Shown: positions 1 through 7,440 of the stretch, in pieces
Layout: every line of letters begins with the position of its first letter
Numbering within the stretch: position 1 is the stretch's first letter
Translations under genes and position numbers: made by a program
Notes under the pieces: generated by a model
The model's database searches: none
Told to the model about the DNA's origin: nothing
Seen by the model: only the letters and a program-made list of their open reading frames with translations
Origin: Anaerolineaceae bacterium
GTDB lineage: Bacteria; Chloroflexota; Anaerolineae; Aggregatilineales; Phototrophicaceae
Reading direction: 5' to 3'
DNA: 26,996 bases
Assembly (NCBI GenBank): GCA_020634115.1
Contig: JACKCH010000030.1
Coordinates: forward strand, 1 to 26,996

Positions 1-1
1 G

Positions 2-127
2 GAGATTGCACGACATTTATCAGGTGCATACCAAAAGCAGGATTTGAAGCTGATTGTAGACCCCGCCCACAACCAACTCCAGGTTATCAACAGCGACGAG
101 GTCATCTACACCCTCGACCCGGAGTGA
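2..127 (+). CDS. 3' end of a paralogue of the following membrane protein (partial)
   Basis: The first 41 codons of the window are open and end in TGA. The last 25 residues (LIVDPAHNQLQ... to YTLDPE) are nearly the same as the C-terminus of the complete protein at 205-825. The DNA match continues past the stop codon into the shared string agtgaagcgggtag. The gene starts outside the window, so its start and full length cannot be seen. Function is unknown. The similarity shows a tandem duplication with the next gene, about 80 bp downstream. Confidence 0.7.
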   Translation, partial: EIARHLSGAYQKQDLKLIVDPAHNQLQVINSDEVIYTLDPE

Positions 128-204
128 AGCGGGTAGCCACTTAGCTGAACGGCTTCCAGCCTCCGGGGACGCGCTAAAAACCGTTTTGTGATAGGAAGAC
201 ATGG

Positions 205-825
205 GTGAACACGAAAATCGCAGAGCGCAACTCCGCCAAACGCCGAAAGAACCTGTACACCGGGCTGTTCCTGGGGTGGGTGGCGCTGTCGGCTGTGTGG
301 ATTTGGTACATATCCGGTATATGTGTGCCGTCTCATCCTGAAAACCACGATGCAGTTATGCCTTATCCGGCTTTGCTTCGGCAGTTCTCTGGAAATCTTC
401 TGTACAATCCGTTCCTTGCTCTTCTCGTGGGGTTGATTGTCGGCGGAGTTTTGCTGTATCCAACGAAAAACAGGTGGCTGGGTTTAGCGCTGCTGCCGTG
501 GCTCCTGTTCGCTTGCGTGCTGGGTTCTATCAGTTCATCATGTATCGTCAACGACGCATCACTCATTGCGACGGTCAAATTTGATGGGAGTATAGACTAT
601 CTACTTTGGGTTGACGATACGGGTAGCTGGGATATGTCTACAAATGCCTTGTATCTCTACACCTGTGATGAAAATGGGCCAAATTGCCGATTGCAAGTCA
701 TCAAACGCTATACATCAACCCCATTTCCTAGACCATCGGACTTGCGACTAACCGTAGACTCAACCCACAACCAACTCCAGGTCATCAACCGCGATGAGGT
801 GATCTACACTCTCGCCCCGGAGTGA
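205..825 (+). CDS. Small membrane protein with three predicted TM segments, unknown function
   Basis: I do not recognise this 206-residue protein. It starts with GTG, chosen because AGGAAG lies 6 nt upstream; the ATG four bases earlier is in another frame. A short basic N-terminus (KRRKN) is followed by hydrophobic segments at about residues 19-41, 68-86 and 91-114. A C-terminal domain of about 90 residues is rich in beta-type sequence and contains a Cys pair (TCDENGPNC). The positive-inside rule would place this domain outside the membrane. The C-terminus is nearly identical to the partial gene just upstream, so the two are tandem paralogues. No catalytic motif is visible. Confidence 0.75.
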   Translation: MNTKIAERNSAKRRKNLYTGLFLGWVALSAVWIWYISGICVPSHPENHDAVMPYPALLRQFSGNLLYNPFLALLVGLIVGGVLLYPTKNRWLGLALLPWLLFACVLGSISSSCIVNDASLIATVKFDGSIDYLLWVDDTGSWDMSTNALYLYTCDENGPNCRLQVIKRYTSTPFPRPSDLRLTVDSTHNQLQVINRDEVIYTLAPE

Positions 826-862
826 AGCGGGTAGGGTTTATACGCACCCCGACGGCTTGCTG

Positions 863-1609
863 TCAGGCCTTATAACTCAGCACCACCGCCCAGGCGCAGA
901 CCAGCGCATCCAGCCATTGGTCGGCCCGCAGTCCGGCCAGGAAGGGCATCGGATCATCCCGAAAGAAGCCAATGAGGAACTGACCGCCCGCCAGCAGCGC
1001 CAGCACCAGCCAGAAACGACGTGACGGCAGCCAACCGCGCCAGACCAGCAGCCCGGCAAACACCACTCCGGCCAGCGCCAGAACCATTCCGAAAATCTGT
1101 GTATTGTAACGGGGCAGCACAATCCCATATACGTCCGCGCTTTCGGCGGCGACCCACGCGGGATAATCGGCCAGCGTCGCCACCTCCCGGCCATACGCGC
1201 AGTGGGACGCGCCACAACCCCACCACGACCCCAGGGCAATCAGCGGCAGCGCCAATACGAGCGAGTCGCGCAGCCGTACCCTGTCCAGCCCACGCCAGCG
1301 CCCCATCATGTACACGGCAAGCAGTCCGCCCAGCACCGCGCCATGCCAGTTGAGTCCCCCGGTATACAGATTGGTGATGTCGCCCAGGTTATCCCCAAAA
1401 TGATCCCAGTGCAGCAGAACGTGTTCCGCCCGCGCCCCGATCACCGCGAAAACCAGCGTTACGAGGTAGACATTCGCCAGTCTGCCGGGCGCGACCCCGC
1501 CGCGCAGCCGCAGCAGGCCGATTCCCGCACTCACCAGGATAGATAGTCCCAGAAGCAGGGTATAGGTGGGGTAAGTTGTGCCGCCGATCTGGGTATAGGG
1601 TTCGAGCAT
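863..1609 (-). CDS. Lgt-like (prolipoprotein diacylglyceryl transferase family) membrane protein, divergent active site
   Basis: The 248-residue protein resembles the Lgt family, which transfers diacylglycerol from phosphatidylglycerol to the lipobox Cys of prolipoproteins at the cytoplasmic membrane. It is shorter than typical Lgt and has about six or seven hydrophobic segments. Family landmarks appear in order: GARAEH near residue 58, GGLNWHGAVLGG (equivalent of the HGG motif), a Cys-rich GCGASHCAYGR segment, YNTQIF (equivalent of HPSQLYE) and GFFRDD. By eye, the Arg and Asn of the family's GRxGN signature are replaced (W and C) and the upstream Arg of the FFR region is Gln. True Lgt activity is therefore doubtful and a specialised paralogue is possible. 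The start at 1609 has GGAG about 9 nt upstream. An in-frame extension to 1792 has poor composition and was not used. Confidence 0.72.
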   Translation of the reverse strand: MLEPYTQIGGTTYPTYTLLLGLSILVSAGIGLLRLRGGVAPGRLANVYLVTLVFAVIGARAEHVLLHWDHFGDNLGDITNLYTGGLNWHGAVLGGLLAVYMMGRWRGLDRVRLRDSLVLALPLIALGSWWGCGASHCAYGREVATLADYPAWVAAESADVYGIVLPRYNTQIFGMVLALAGVVFAGLLVWRGWLPSRRFWLVLALLAGGQFLIGFFRDDPMPFLAGLRADQWLDALVCAWAVVLSYKA

Positions 1610-1827
1610 GAACCGGGACTCCGCTGTACTTGGGGGGAAGCCGCAGAAAATAACACTACACTGGTTATTGTACCGGAAAACCGCCCGGTTGAAACGACGG
1701 CGGTATCTGCCACAGCCGTCCCCGCCCCGCATTCGCCACTTTGCGGGAGGCGTATCCCGATGTAAGATGAAACCACCAGCGCAAACCATCACCTACCATA
1801 CAAACCGGTTGAATCGAGGTTGTATCC

Positions 1828-3981
1828 ATGCAGTTCTGGGATTACCTGAAGTCCTTCATAGGCCTCAATACCGCCCCCGCACCATCGCCTGCTGTTCAGA
1901 ATCTTCAGAACGCGGTGGAAGCCGGGCAGCGTGCCAAACACGCCGAACACTATGCCGAGGCGGTAAACGCTTTCGACATCGCGGCAGACCTGGCTCAGGA
2001 TATTGGCGACTACACCGGCCTGCTGGTGATTGCCCTGCATAAGGCCGAGTCATTGATGGGTCTGGGTGAGTGGGAAACCGCCGAGCATATTCTCCAACAG
2101 GCGTGCCAGGCCGCTAAGGAACGCGGGCGAGAGACACAGATGGCCTATCTCATGACCGGCCTGGGACGAATCCACCAGGAACAGGGAGATTGGACCCAGG
2201 CCCGCCGCCAGTATGAAGAGGCGCTGGCGCTCGCCCGCATGGTTCATGCTTATGGTGCGGAAGGGCGCAGCCTGGGGCATCTGGCCGATACCTATTTACA
2301 TGAAAGTAACGCCAGCTACGCGGCTCACCTGCTGCGTGAGGCGCTGACCAGACTCAACACCGCCGGGGACACCGAGATGAGCAGCCTGTTTGTCGGGCGG
2401 TTGGGGCAGGCGATGATCGTCAACGGGCAGGAAAACGAAGGCGACCAACTACTCGTCCGGGCGCTGCGGTTGGCGAAGCAGTTGGGGTACCGGAAATACG
2501 AACGCCACTGGGGCATCGTCCTGGGCGAACGCGCCAACGATACCGGGCGCTACCTGGATGCCTACCGTCTGCTGCGCGAGGCGCTGACGCTCTTCCCACA
2601 GGATAGCGTCGAACCGGCAACCATCCAGGCGCTGGTCATAACCGCCCGTACCGGCCTGAAAGTTGGCGCCAGTGCTGAGGCAGCAGACTACGCACGGATG
2701 GTCGTTACCGCCGCCGAATCGCAGGATGATCCGCATCTGCAAGCCCTGGCACGGGGCGTATTGGGCATGGCACTCCAGGCAAACAAACAGTCCGCCGAAG
2801 CCGTCCCGTACCTGGAAGAAGCGATCCGCGCCTGGGATAACCCAACGAAGAACGCCCTGGCAGAACAGATTGAGATCCTGCGGACACTGGCCGCCGCTTA
2901 CGCCGAGACGGATGACCACGCAGCAGCGGAGACCTACCAGCGGGCCATTCAGGCCGCCAGTAGCCGGGGAATGGGATTGGCGGAGGCGCAGGCACGACGC
3001 GATTTGGGCTTGTTTTACATGGAGCGTCACCAGTACCTGGACGCGATTAACGAATGGAGCACCGCCCTCATCCTCTACGAGCGCGAGAATCAGGTGGCGC
3101 AGGTCGCCCGGTTGCACTGCGACATCGCCCACGCCCGCAAACGGCTGGGTCAGGGGGGACGAGCGCTGAAAGATTACGAACAGGCGTTGATTACGCTGAA
3201 TATGCTGAATGCGGATTTGGAGACGCGCGGACTGGTGCTTTCCAACGCGGCCAATGCCTATGTCGAACAGGGCGACATCGAATCTGCCGAAGCCTTTTTT
3301 AATGAGACGTTGGCGATTGCCCGGCGGCTGAACGACGCTGAGGCCGAAGTGACGCGCCGGGGGAATTACGGCTGGTTCCTGCTCGTTACCGGACGCTCCC
3401 AGCAGGCCATTTCCATCCTCGAATACGCGCTGCGAAAAAGCGAGTCGCTCAATCTGACGCTGCAAGCTGCGATTCAGGCGAGTAACCTGGGCGTGGCCTA
3501 CGACTCCGTCGGCCAGCACGAGAAGGCACTGGCGCTGCATCATCAGGCGTTGGCGCAGATTCAACCGCTGGATAACGCCTACTGGACGCATATCTTCAAT
3601 CTCAACCTGGGGCGTACCCTGCTGGCGCTGGGCGAGGTGCGGGCTGCCGCCGCTCTGTTTGCGGAGGCGATTCAGCATGGGCGCGAGGAGAATGATCTCG
3701 ACCTGCTGATTCAGGGCTTGACGGGGGACGCACAGGCCGCTATGCGGGAAAAGCACTATCTGCAGGCTGAAGCCCAACTGACCGAAGCGATTTCCCTGGC
3801 ACGCCGCGCGGACTCACGCCGCCTGCTGGCCGAAGCCCTCAGCACGCAGAGCGCGTATCACGCCGCCGTCAACCACCCGGAGCAGGCCAACGCCCGCTGG
3901 GAAGAGGCGCGAAAACTCTTCAACATCCTGCACCACCCTCTGGCGAAATCCCAACCCGCCTGGCTGGAAAGCGGCTCGTAG
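1828..3981 (+). CDS. TPR-repeat protein
   Basis: This 717-residue protein consists almost entirely of tetratricopeptide-type helical hairpins. Recurrent features are A-x3-Y/F-x3-L-A patterns such as HYAEAVNAFDIAADLAQ, QARRQYEEALALARM, QYLDAINEWSTALILY, KALALHHQALAQI and HYLQAEAQLTEAISLARR. There is no signal peptide or TM segment, so it is probably cytoplasmic. GAGG lies 9 nt before the ATG. No effector domain (NB-ARC, CHAT, kinase) or DNA-binding domain is attached, unlike many long TPR regulators. The likely role is a protein-protein interaction scaffold with an unknown partner. It is transcribed divergently from the Lgt-like gene and converges on the VOC gene. Confidence 0.9.
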   Translation: MQFWDYLKSFIGLNTAPAPSPAVQNLQNAVEAGQRAKHAEHYAEAVNAFDIAADLAQDIGDYTGLLVIALHKAESLMGLGEWETAEHILQQACQAAKERGRETQMAYLMTGLGRIHQEQGDWTQARRQYEEALALARMVHAYGAEGRSLGHLADTYLHESNASYAAHLLREALTRLNTAGDTEMSSLFVGRLGQAMIVNGQENEGDQLLVRALRLAKQLGYRKYERHWGIVLGERANDTGRYLDAYRLLREALTLFPQDSVEPATIQALVITARTGLKVGASAEAADYARMVVTAAESQDDPHLQALARGVLGMALQANKQSAEAVPYLEEAIRAWDNPTKNALAEQIEILRTLAAAYAETDDHAAAETYQRAIQAASSRGMGLAEAQARRDLGLFYMERHQYLDAINEWSTALILYERENQVAQVARLHCDIAHARKRLGQGGRALKDYEQALITLNMLNADLETRGLVLSNAANAYVEQGDIESAEAFFNETLAIARRLNDAEAEVTRRGNYGWFLLVTGRSQQAISILEYALRKSESLNLTLQAAIQASNLGVAYDSVGQHEKALALHHQALAQIQPLDNAYWTHIFNLNLGRTLLALGEVRAAAALFAEAIQHGREENDLDLLIQGLTGDAQAAMREKHYLQAEAQLTEAISLARRADSRRLLAEALSTQSAYHAAVNHPEQANARWEEARKLFNILHHPLAKSQPAWLESGS

Positions 3982-4008
3982 AAACCCACAAACGATTTTT
4001 CTCGAATC

Positions 4009-4037
4009 AAAAACCCCCTATCCATGAGGAATGGGGG
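4009..4037 (-). terminator. Intrinsic terminator of the VOC gene
   Basis: On the minus strand a hairpin has outer arms CCCCC (4033-4037 complement) and GGGGG (4014-4018 complement), a 2-nt internal mismatch, three more pairs and an ATGA loop. It is followed directly by TTTTT (4009-4013 complement). It lies 28 bp past the VOC stop codon and between two convergent genes. Confidence 0.75.
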
Positions 4038-4064
4038 CATTGGGGTGTCGTCGTCTGCTGGCGA

Positions 4065-4430
4065 TTACGCGCCCTGAGCCGGGAAGTTAATCACGCCGAT
4101 GCGGTTGCCGTCGGGGTCCGTGAACATCGCAAGCGTCCCCATCGTAGGAATGGGAGTTTCTTCCATCAGGACAGTGCCGCCACTGGCCGTGACTTTCTTG
4201 AGCAGGGCTGGAATATCGTCGGAAGAGACATACGGGATTGCGCCTGCCGAAAAATGGGCAGCATCCAGTGGGTTGATGCCCCCGCCGACCTGATCCGCGC
4301 CGGTTCTCAGCATCCCATAGTTCATCTTCTCATCAAAACTGGTTTCCCAGCCCAACACGTCGGCATACCACTTCAATGATTTCTTCGTGTCCTGGGTGGG
4401 AAATTCAATGTGGACTAATGGGTAAGTCAT
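4065..4430 (-). CDS. VOC (glyoxalase/bleomycin-resistance) family protein
   Basis: This 121-residue protein is the length of a single VOC domain. It begins with the characteristic VHIEFPTQDTKKSLKWYADVLGW (first beta strand and metal-ligand His region, then helix). It ends with MFTDPDGNRIGVI, the family's C-terminal strand. Such small VOC proteins are metal-dependent or ligand-binding enzymes whose substrate cannot be predicted from sequence. The ATG has GGGAG about 11 nt upstream, and a promoter and terminator frame the gene, so it appears monocistronic. The C-terminal metal-binding Glu of glyoxalase I is not obvious in DPDGNRIGV. Confidence 0.88.
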   Translation of the reverse strand: MTYPLVHIEFPTQDTKKSLKWYADVLGWETSFDEKMNYGMLRTGADQVGGGINPLDAAHFSAGAIPYVSSDDIPALLKKVTASGGTVLMEETPIPTMGTLAMFTDPDGNRIGVINFPAQGA

Positions 4431-4483
4431 GATCGGTTATCTCCCTCTCAAAAGGCGTTTTTTACGACTTGTACGATAGCCTT

Positions 4484-4512
4484 ATTTTAGATTATTTGTT
4501 CTGTATTTTCAA
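4484..4512 (-). promoter_or_regulatory. Sigma-70-type promoter of the VOC gene
   Basis: Read on the minus strand, TTGAAA (4507-4512) is followed after exactly 17 bp by TAAAAT (4484-4489). Transcription would start near 4477, leaving a leader of about 47 nt before the ATG at 4430. Confidence 0.55.
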
Positions 4513-4592
4513 GCAAGTTGCATGAGAAAGTAATGAGAAAATATGTTCTATTTCTAAGTGGCGAATATAAAGTGTGATGAGGGGATGATTTA

Positions 4593-4635
4593 GTTTTTGC
4601 ATCTCCCTCATGGCACTCACGAGGGGAGTAAAAAC
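4593..4635. repeat. Imperfect inverted repeat downstream of the HIT gene
   Basis: GTTTTT (4593-4598) pairs with AAAAAC (4630-4635), and CTCCCTC (4603-4609) pairs with GAGGGGAG (4621-4628, one bulge). Both strands read T-tract, hairpin, A-tract, which is the reverse order of a normal intrinsic terminator. It lies 25 bp past the HIT stop codon. The rest of the 229-bp gap is AT-rich with no other structure seen apart from the VOC promoter. Confidence 0.4.
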
Positions 4636-4659
4636 TGTATATTAAGAAGCTGAAGTGAT

Positions 4660-5118
4660 TCAATCGGCTTCGTGCTGTTCTAGGTATGCACGAATTTTTT
4701 CGGCGTATGGTAATCGCTGCTCAACGGTTGTGCGATACGAATGGTCATCAAGCGCGTATAGCTGATCATTATGGTAGCGAGGGAAGACATGAAAATGATA
4801 ATGCAAGACTTCTTGGAGAGGGTATGCGCCGTTATGCTGTCGTACAGAAATACCATCGCAACTAAAAATGGTGAGGTACGCTTTAGCGACTTTCTGAGAA
4901 GTTATATGGATATGTGCCATGATGTCAGCAGGTAAATCAAACATATCCTTATAATGCTGGTTGGGGATGATGATCGTGTATCCGACATTATTCGGCCACC
5001 ATTTAGGACTAATAAAAGCCGTCGTGTATATATCTTGGTAAATAATATCCGAGGGGTGCGTGATAGCATCACCTATACCCTGGGCAACCTTGCAAAATGG
5101 GCAGTTATCCACTGTCAT
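4660..5118 (-). CDS. HIT-family nucleotide hydrolase/transferase
   Basis: The protein has the histidine-triad signature HYHFHVFPR (His at residues 106, 108 and 110), preceded by the usual GYTIIIPNQHY strand. An N-terminal CPFC pair is found in many bacterial HIT proteins and may bind zinc. HIT enzymes hydrolyse or transfer nucleoside monophosphates from adenylated substrates or dinucleoside polyphosphates; the substrate here cannot be set. I chose the ATG at 5118 (152 residues) because GGAG sits 6 nt before it. The alternative ATG at 5130 has no good ribosome binding site. The last part (YAEKIRAYLEQHEAD) is an extra charged helix. The gene follows the TolB-like gene on the same strand after 62 bp. 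Confidence 0.9.
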   Translation of the reverse strand: MTVDNCPFCKVAQGIGDAITHPSDIIYQDIYTTAFISPKWWPNNVGYTIIIPNQHYKDMFDLPADIMAHIHITSQKVAKAYLTIFSCDGISVRQHNGAYPLQEVLHYHFHVFPRYHNDQLYALDDHSYRTTVEQRLPYAEKIRAYLEQHEAD

Positions 5119-5168
5119 CAATTGCTCCATTCAGTACGCATCTGACCAGGAGATTACCTGCTCCTCCC

Positions 5169-5174
5169 ATTATA
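5169..5174 (-). promoter_or_regulatory. Candidate -10 box for the HIT gene
   Basis: The minus strand reads TATAAT at 5169-5174, about 50 nt before the chosen HIT start. No good -35 element is found at 16-18 bp, so this is a weak call. Confidence 0.3.
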
Positions 5175-5180
5175 CTTAAC

Positions 5181-6668
5181 TCACGGCACCCAACGGGGAT
5201 GGAAGCCGTCTATCTTGATCTGGCGCAGGATGCCACTTGCCAGACTCACCGTCCAGATTTCCGGCACACCGGCATTGTTGGGTGTGCCATCCTCCGTGAG
5301 TTCCGGGAAGCGTTGAATCACCAACTGCTGCCCGCTGGGGTCGAACGAGAAGAACCCGTTGGCATAGCGCGGGTCTACCACCAGCGGCTGCACATCGCCC
5401 GTCGCCGGGTCCATCAGGTAAATCTGCCTGCCCCGCGTGTAACGATCATCTGTGTAGCGCCGCGCTACCGCCAGCAGACTGCCATCAGGACTCCATACTG
5501 CCGCGTCATCGTCCACCAACTCATCTACGTGGCTGAGGTCGCTGAATGCCTCACTGCTGAAATCGGCTATTTGCAGTACGTTACGGGTCGTGCCGGGTTC
5601 GAATAGCACTGTCGTGAACACCAGTTTCGTGCCATCTGGGGAGAGCGCCCCGGAATTGCCGTAATTGCTGGAAACCAGCGCGATGGATCCCTCGTTCAAG
5701 TCATACAGCAGGATACTCTGCGTCCCGGAATCGTAGAGCGTCGCCTTACTGCCATCCGCTGACCATTGCAGGCCATAGCCGAGAATCTGACTATCATCGA
5801 ACAGGGGGCGCGTCGTAGCCGGTGTGGTACTCAGGTCAATCAGCCAGGTGCGGGTCGGGCTGATCGGCACATTCAGGCCGGTGTTGAAGTCCACCCGCTG
5901 GTAGGCGATGATCTGGCCGTCGGGGCGCCAGACGGGAGTCGTGCAGTCACTGTCGGCGCAGTTGGTCAACTGTTCCAAACCGCCGGTTTCCAGGTCGAGC
6001 AGTTTGATGTCTGCTGTACCGGTATTGGTGTTCCGTTCGGAAAACGCGATTTTCGTGCCGTCGGGACTCACACCAAAATCGAAGATTCCCGCTGGACTGA
6101 ACGTGACCTGCTGGGCGCTCTCCGGGTCGGTGGGGTCGGCAATCCAAATATTGAAGGGCGAACCACTGGCCGGAGCGAGATACGCCACGCGCGGGCGACG
6201 CACGGTGAACGCGAAACGGTACTCCGCCAGCACGGCACGCCCAGTATCAGCCTGCGCGCCGGGTTGCAGGAACACGCCATAGCGTCCACCGGGTTGCAGC
6301 GCCGTGTCCGGCTGGAAAATCATCGCACGGCCATTCCAGGTGATGCTGCCCGTTACACTATCGCCCAAGTCATCCGGCGTGAGCGCCATCACATCGGCGG
6401 GGGCATCAGGGTGGAGTGCGACCAGGGACAGCCGTTCGGCCACTGTGTCGCGCTGCATGACCTCGCTGAACTGGATGACAACCCGGCTGGTGCTGCGGGC
6501 TTCGCCCAGCGGCGCGGCCCGTTCAACCGTTACCCCCACGCGATCACCGAGCAGAATCGTCAGGCCAATCCCTGCGACAAGCAGGACAACAATCAGCGCG
6601 ACCATCCGGTCAAACGCGGAAAGGCGCAGCTTACGAAGGGAACGGCTAGGTGCAGAGGTTGCGGTCAT
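5181..6668 (-). CDS. Membrane-anchored TolB-like beta-propeller protein with N-terminal Ig-like domain
   Basis: This 495-residue protein has a basic N-terminus (SLRKLRLS) and one TM helix at about residues 22-41, with no cleavage site evident, so it is likely an anchored extracytoplasmic protein. Residues about 50-155 look like an SbsA/Big_5-type Ig domain (VVIQFSEVMQRDTV, GRYGVFLQPGAQADTGRAVLAEYRFAFTV). Residues about 160-495 carry repeated PD40/TolB blades: GVSPDGTKIAFS, VWRPDGQIIAYQ, LQWSADGSKATLY, ALSPDGTKLVFT, VWSPDGSLLAVA and SFDPSGQQLVIQ. Such propellers bind proteins or ligands. No catalytic residue or Tol operon partner is present, so a tolB symbol is not justified. It lies 82 bp downstream of the AHSA1 gene on the same strand. 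Confidence 0.85.
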   Translation of the reverse strand: MTATSAPSRSLRKLRLSAFDRMVALIVVLLVAGIGLTILLGDRVGVTVERAAPLGEARSTSRVVIQFSEVMQRDTVAERLSLVALHPDAPADVMALTPDDLGDSVTGSITWNGRAMIFQPDTALQPGGRYGVFLQPGAQADTGRAVLAEYRFAFTVRRPRVAYLAPASGSPFNIWIADPTDPESAQQVTFSPAGIFDFGVSPDGTKIAFSERNTNTGTADIKLLDLETGGLEQLTNCADSDCTTPVWRPDGQIIAYQRVDFNTGLNVPISPTRTWLIDLSTTPATTRPLFDDSQILGYGLQWSADGSKATLYDSGTQSILLYDLNEGSIALVSSNYGNSGALSPDGTKLVFTTVLFEPGTTRNVLQIADFSSEAFSDLSHVDELVDDDAAVWSPDGSLLAVARRYTDDRYTRGRQIYLMDPATGDVQPLVVDPRYANGFFSFDPSGQQLVIQRFPELTEDGTPNNAGVPEIWTVSLASGILRQIKIDGFHPRWVP

Positions 6669-6750
6669 AAGGATTGGATTCCAGGGTCTTTAATCACCAC
6701 GCCCCATTATGCCCGCAACCACCCCAATAGTGAAGATTATTCACCGCGCC

Positions 6751-7242
6751 CTAATCTGCGGCCAACAGAACCGCCATTTTGTCGAGGCACTGTTCCATGC
6801 CCATACGGGATAGCTCCATCATCTGGCCGACTGTCCAGCCGTATTCGGTGACGGTCAATTCCGTTTGCGTGGCACTCACGGGCCGGAAGGTGACGGTATG
6901 GCGCTGTGCCTGCGGGAAATCCGGGGGCATCCCCATTGCAACCGGGTCAACAGACCGGCCGTCGGCGTCCGCCAGGTTGTGAATATAGGTGATACGCTGC
7001 ACGGGGACGATTTCCTGGTACTGCCAGGTACTGTAATGAGTGCCATGTTCGGGTGAACTCATGCAGAGCACTGATGTCCCGCCTTCCCGGAAATCGATCT
7101 GGATAAGTGGGGCGGTGAAGCCATCCGGCCCCCACCACTGTTTGACCTGTTCCGGGTCTTTCCAGGCGTTCCATACCCGTTCTGCTGGGGCATCAAAAAC
7201 GCGGCTGATGACCAGATCATGTTTTTGGGCTTCGTGACTCAT
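6751..7242 (-). CDS. AHSA1/SRPBCC-family protein
   Basis: The 163-residue protein begins with the typical START-like opening ISRVFDAPAERVWNAWKDPEQVKQWWGPDGF, then FREGG, QYQEIVPVQRITYIH and a C-terminal helix (MELSRMGMEQCLDKMAVLL). This is the pattern of the activator of Hsp90 ATPase homologue 1-like group, a hydrophobic-ligand-binding fold. Bacterial members often sit next to ArsR-type regulators or glyoxalase-like genes; here a VOC gene lies 2.3 kb downstream but no ArsR gene is present. The ribosome binding site (GGGAGAG) is strong. Ligand and role are unknown. Confidence 0.9.
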   Translation of the reverse strand: MSHEAQKHDLVISRVFDAPAERVWNAWKDPEQVKQWWGPDGFTAPLIQIDFREGGTSVLCMSSPEHGTHYSTWQYQEIVPVQRITYIHNLADADGRSVDPVAMGMPPDFPQAQRHTVTFRPVSATQTELTVTEYGWTVGQMMELSRMGMEQCLDKMAVLLAAD

Positions 7243-7363
7243 GATACTCTCCCTCTCCTGTTAATTAGCTGTTCCTGAGAACACCCATAGGATAATCCAA
7301 GCGGGTGATCAGTGTCTTGTACAGAATGGCAAGCTAAGCAGACTGCCGCCCTGCCACAATTTG

Positions 7364-7380
7364 CGCAACACCCTGTTGCG
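7364..7380. repeat. Short perfect inverted repeat
   Basis: CGCAACA and TGTTGCG form a perfect 7-bp inverted repeat around CCC in the space between the divergent AHSA1 and propeller genes. No T-tract follows, so it may be a protein-binding site or an RNA hairpin rather than a terminator. Confidence 0.45.
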
Positions 7381-7401
7381 TGCCTTGAGGAAACCGGATA
7401 C

Positions 7402-7417
7402 ATTGAAACGTATCAAT
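7402..7417. promoter_or_regulatory. Near-perfect 16-bp palindrome, possible operator
   Basis: ATTGAAACGTATCAAT matches its own reverse complement at 14 of 16 positions. It lies 24 bp upstream of the ATG at 7441, within the likely promoter region of that gene. A dimeric regulator could bind here; which one is unknown. Confidence 0.4.
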
Positions 7418-7440
7418 CGTGCGGGTAAAAGGGGACGTGT

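Noticed and set aside
2449..3777. Long open frame (442 codons) on the minus strand under the TPR gene
   Set aside because: It lies completely antisense to a well-supported TPR gene and has the Arg/Gln-rich composition of a reverse shadow; no ribosome binding site or known domain.
5766..6851. 361-codon plus-strand frame opposite the TolB-like gene
   Set aside because: Antisense to a gene with clear propeller blades, and it runs into the AHSA1 gene region; no domain visible.
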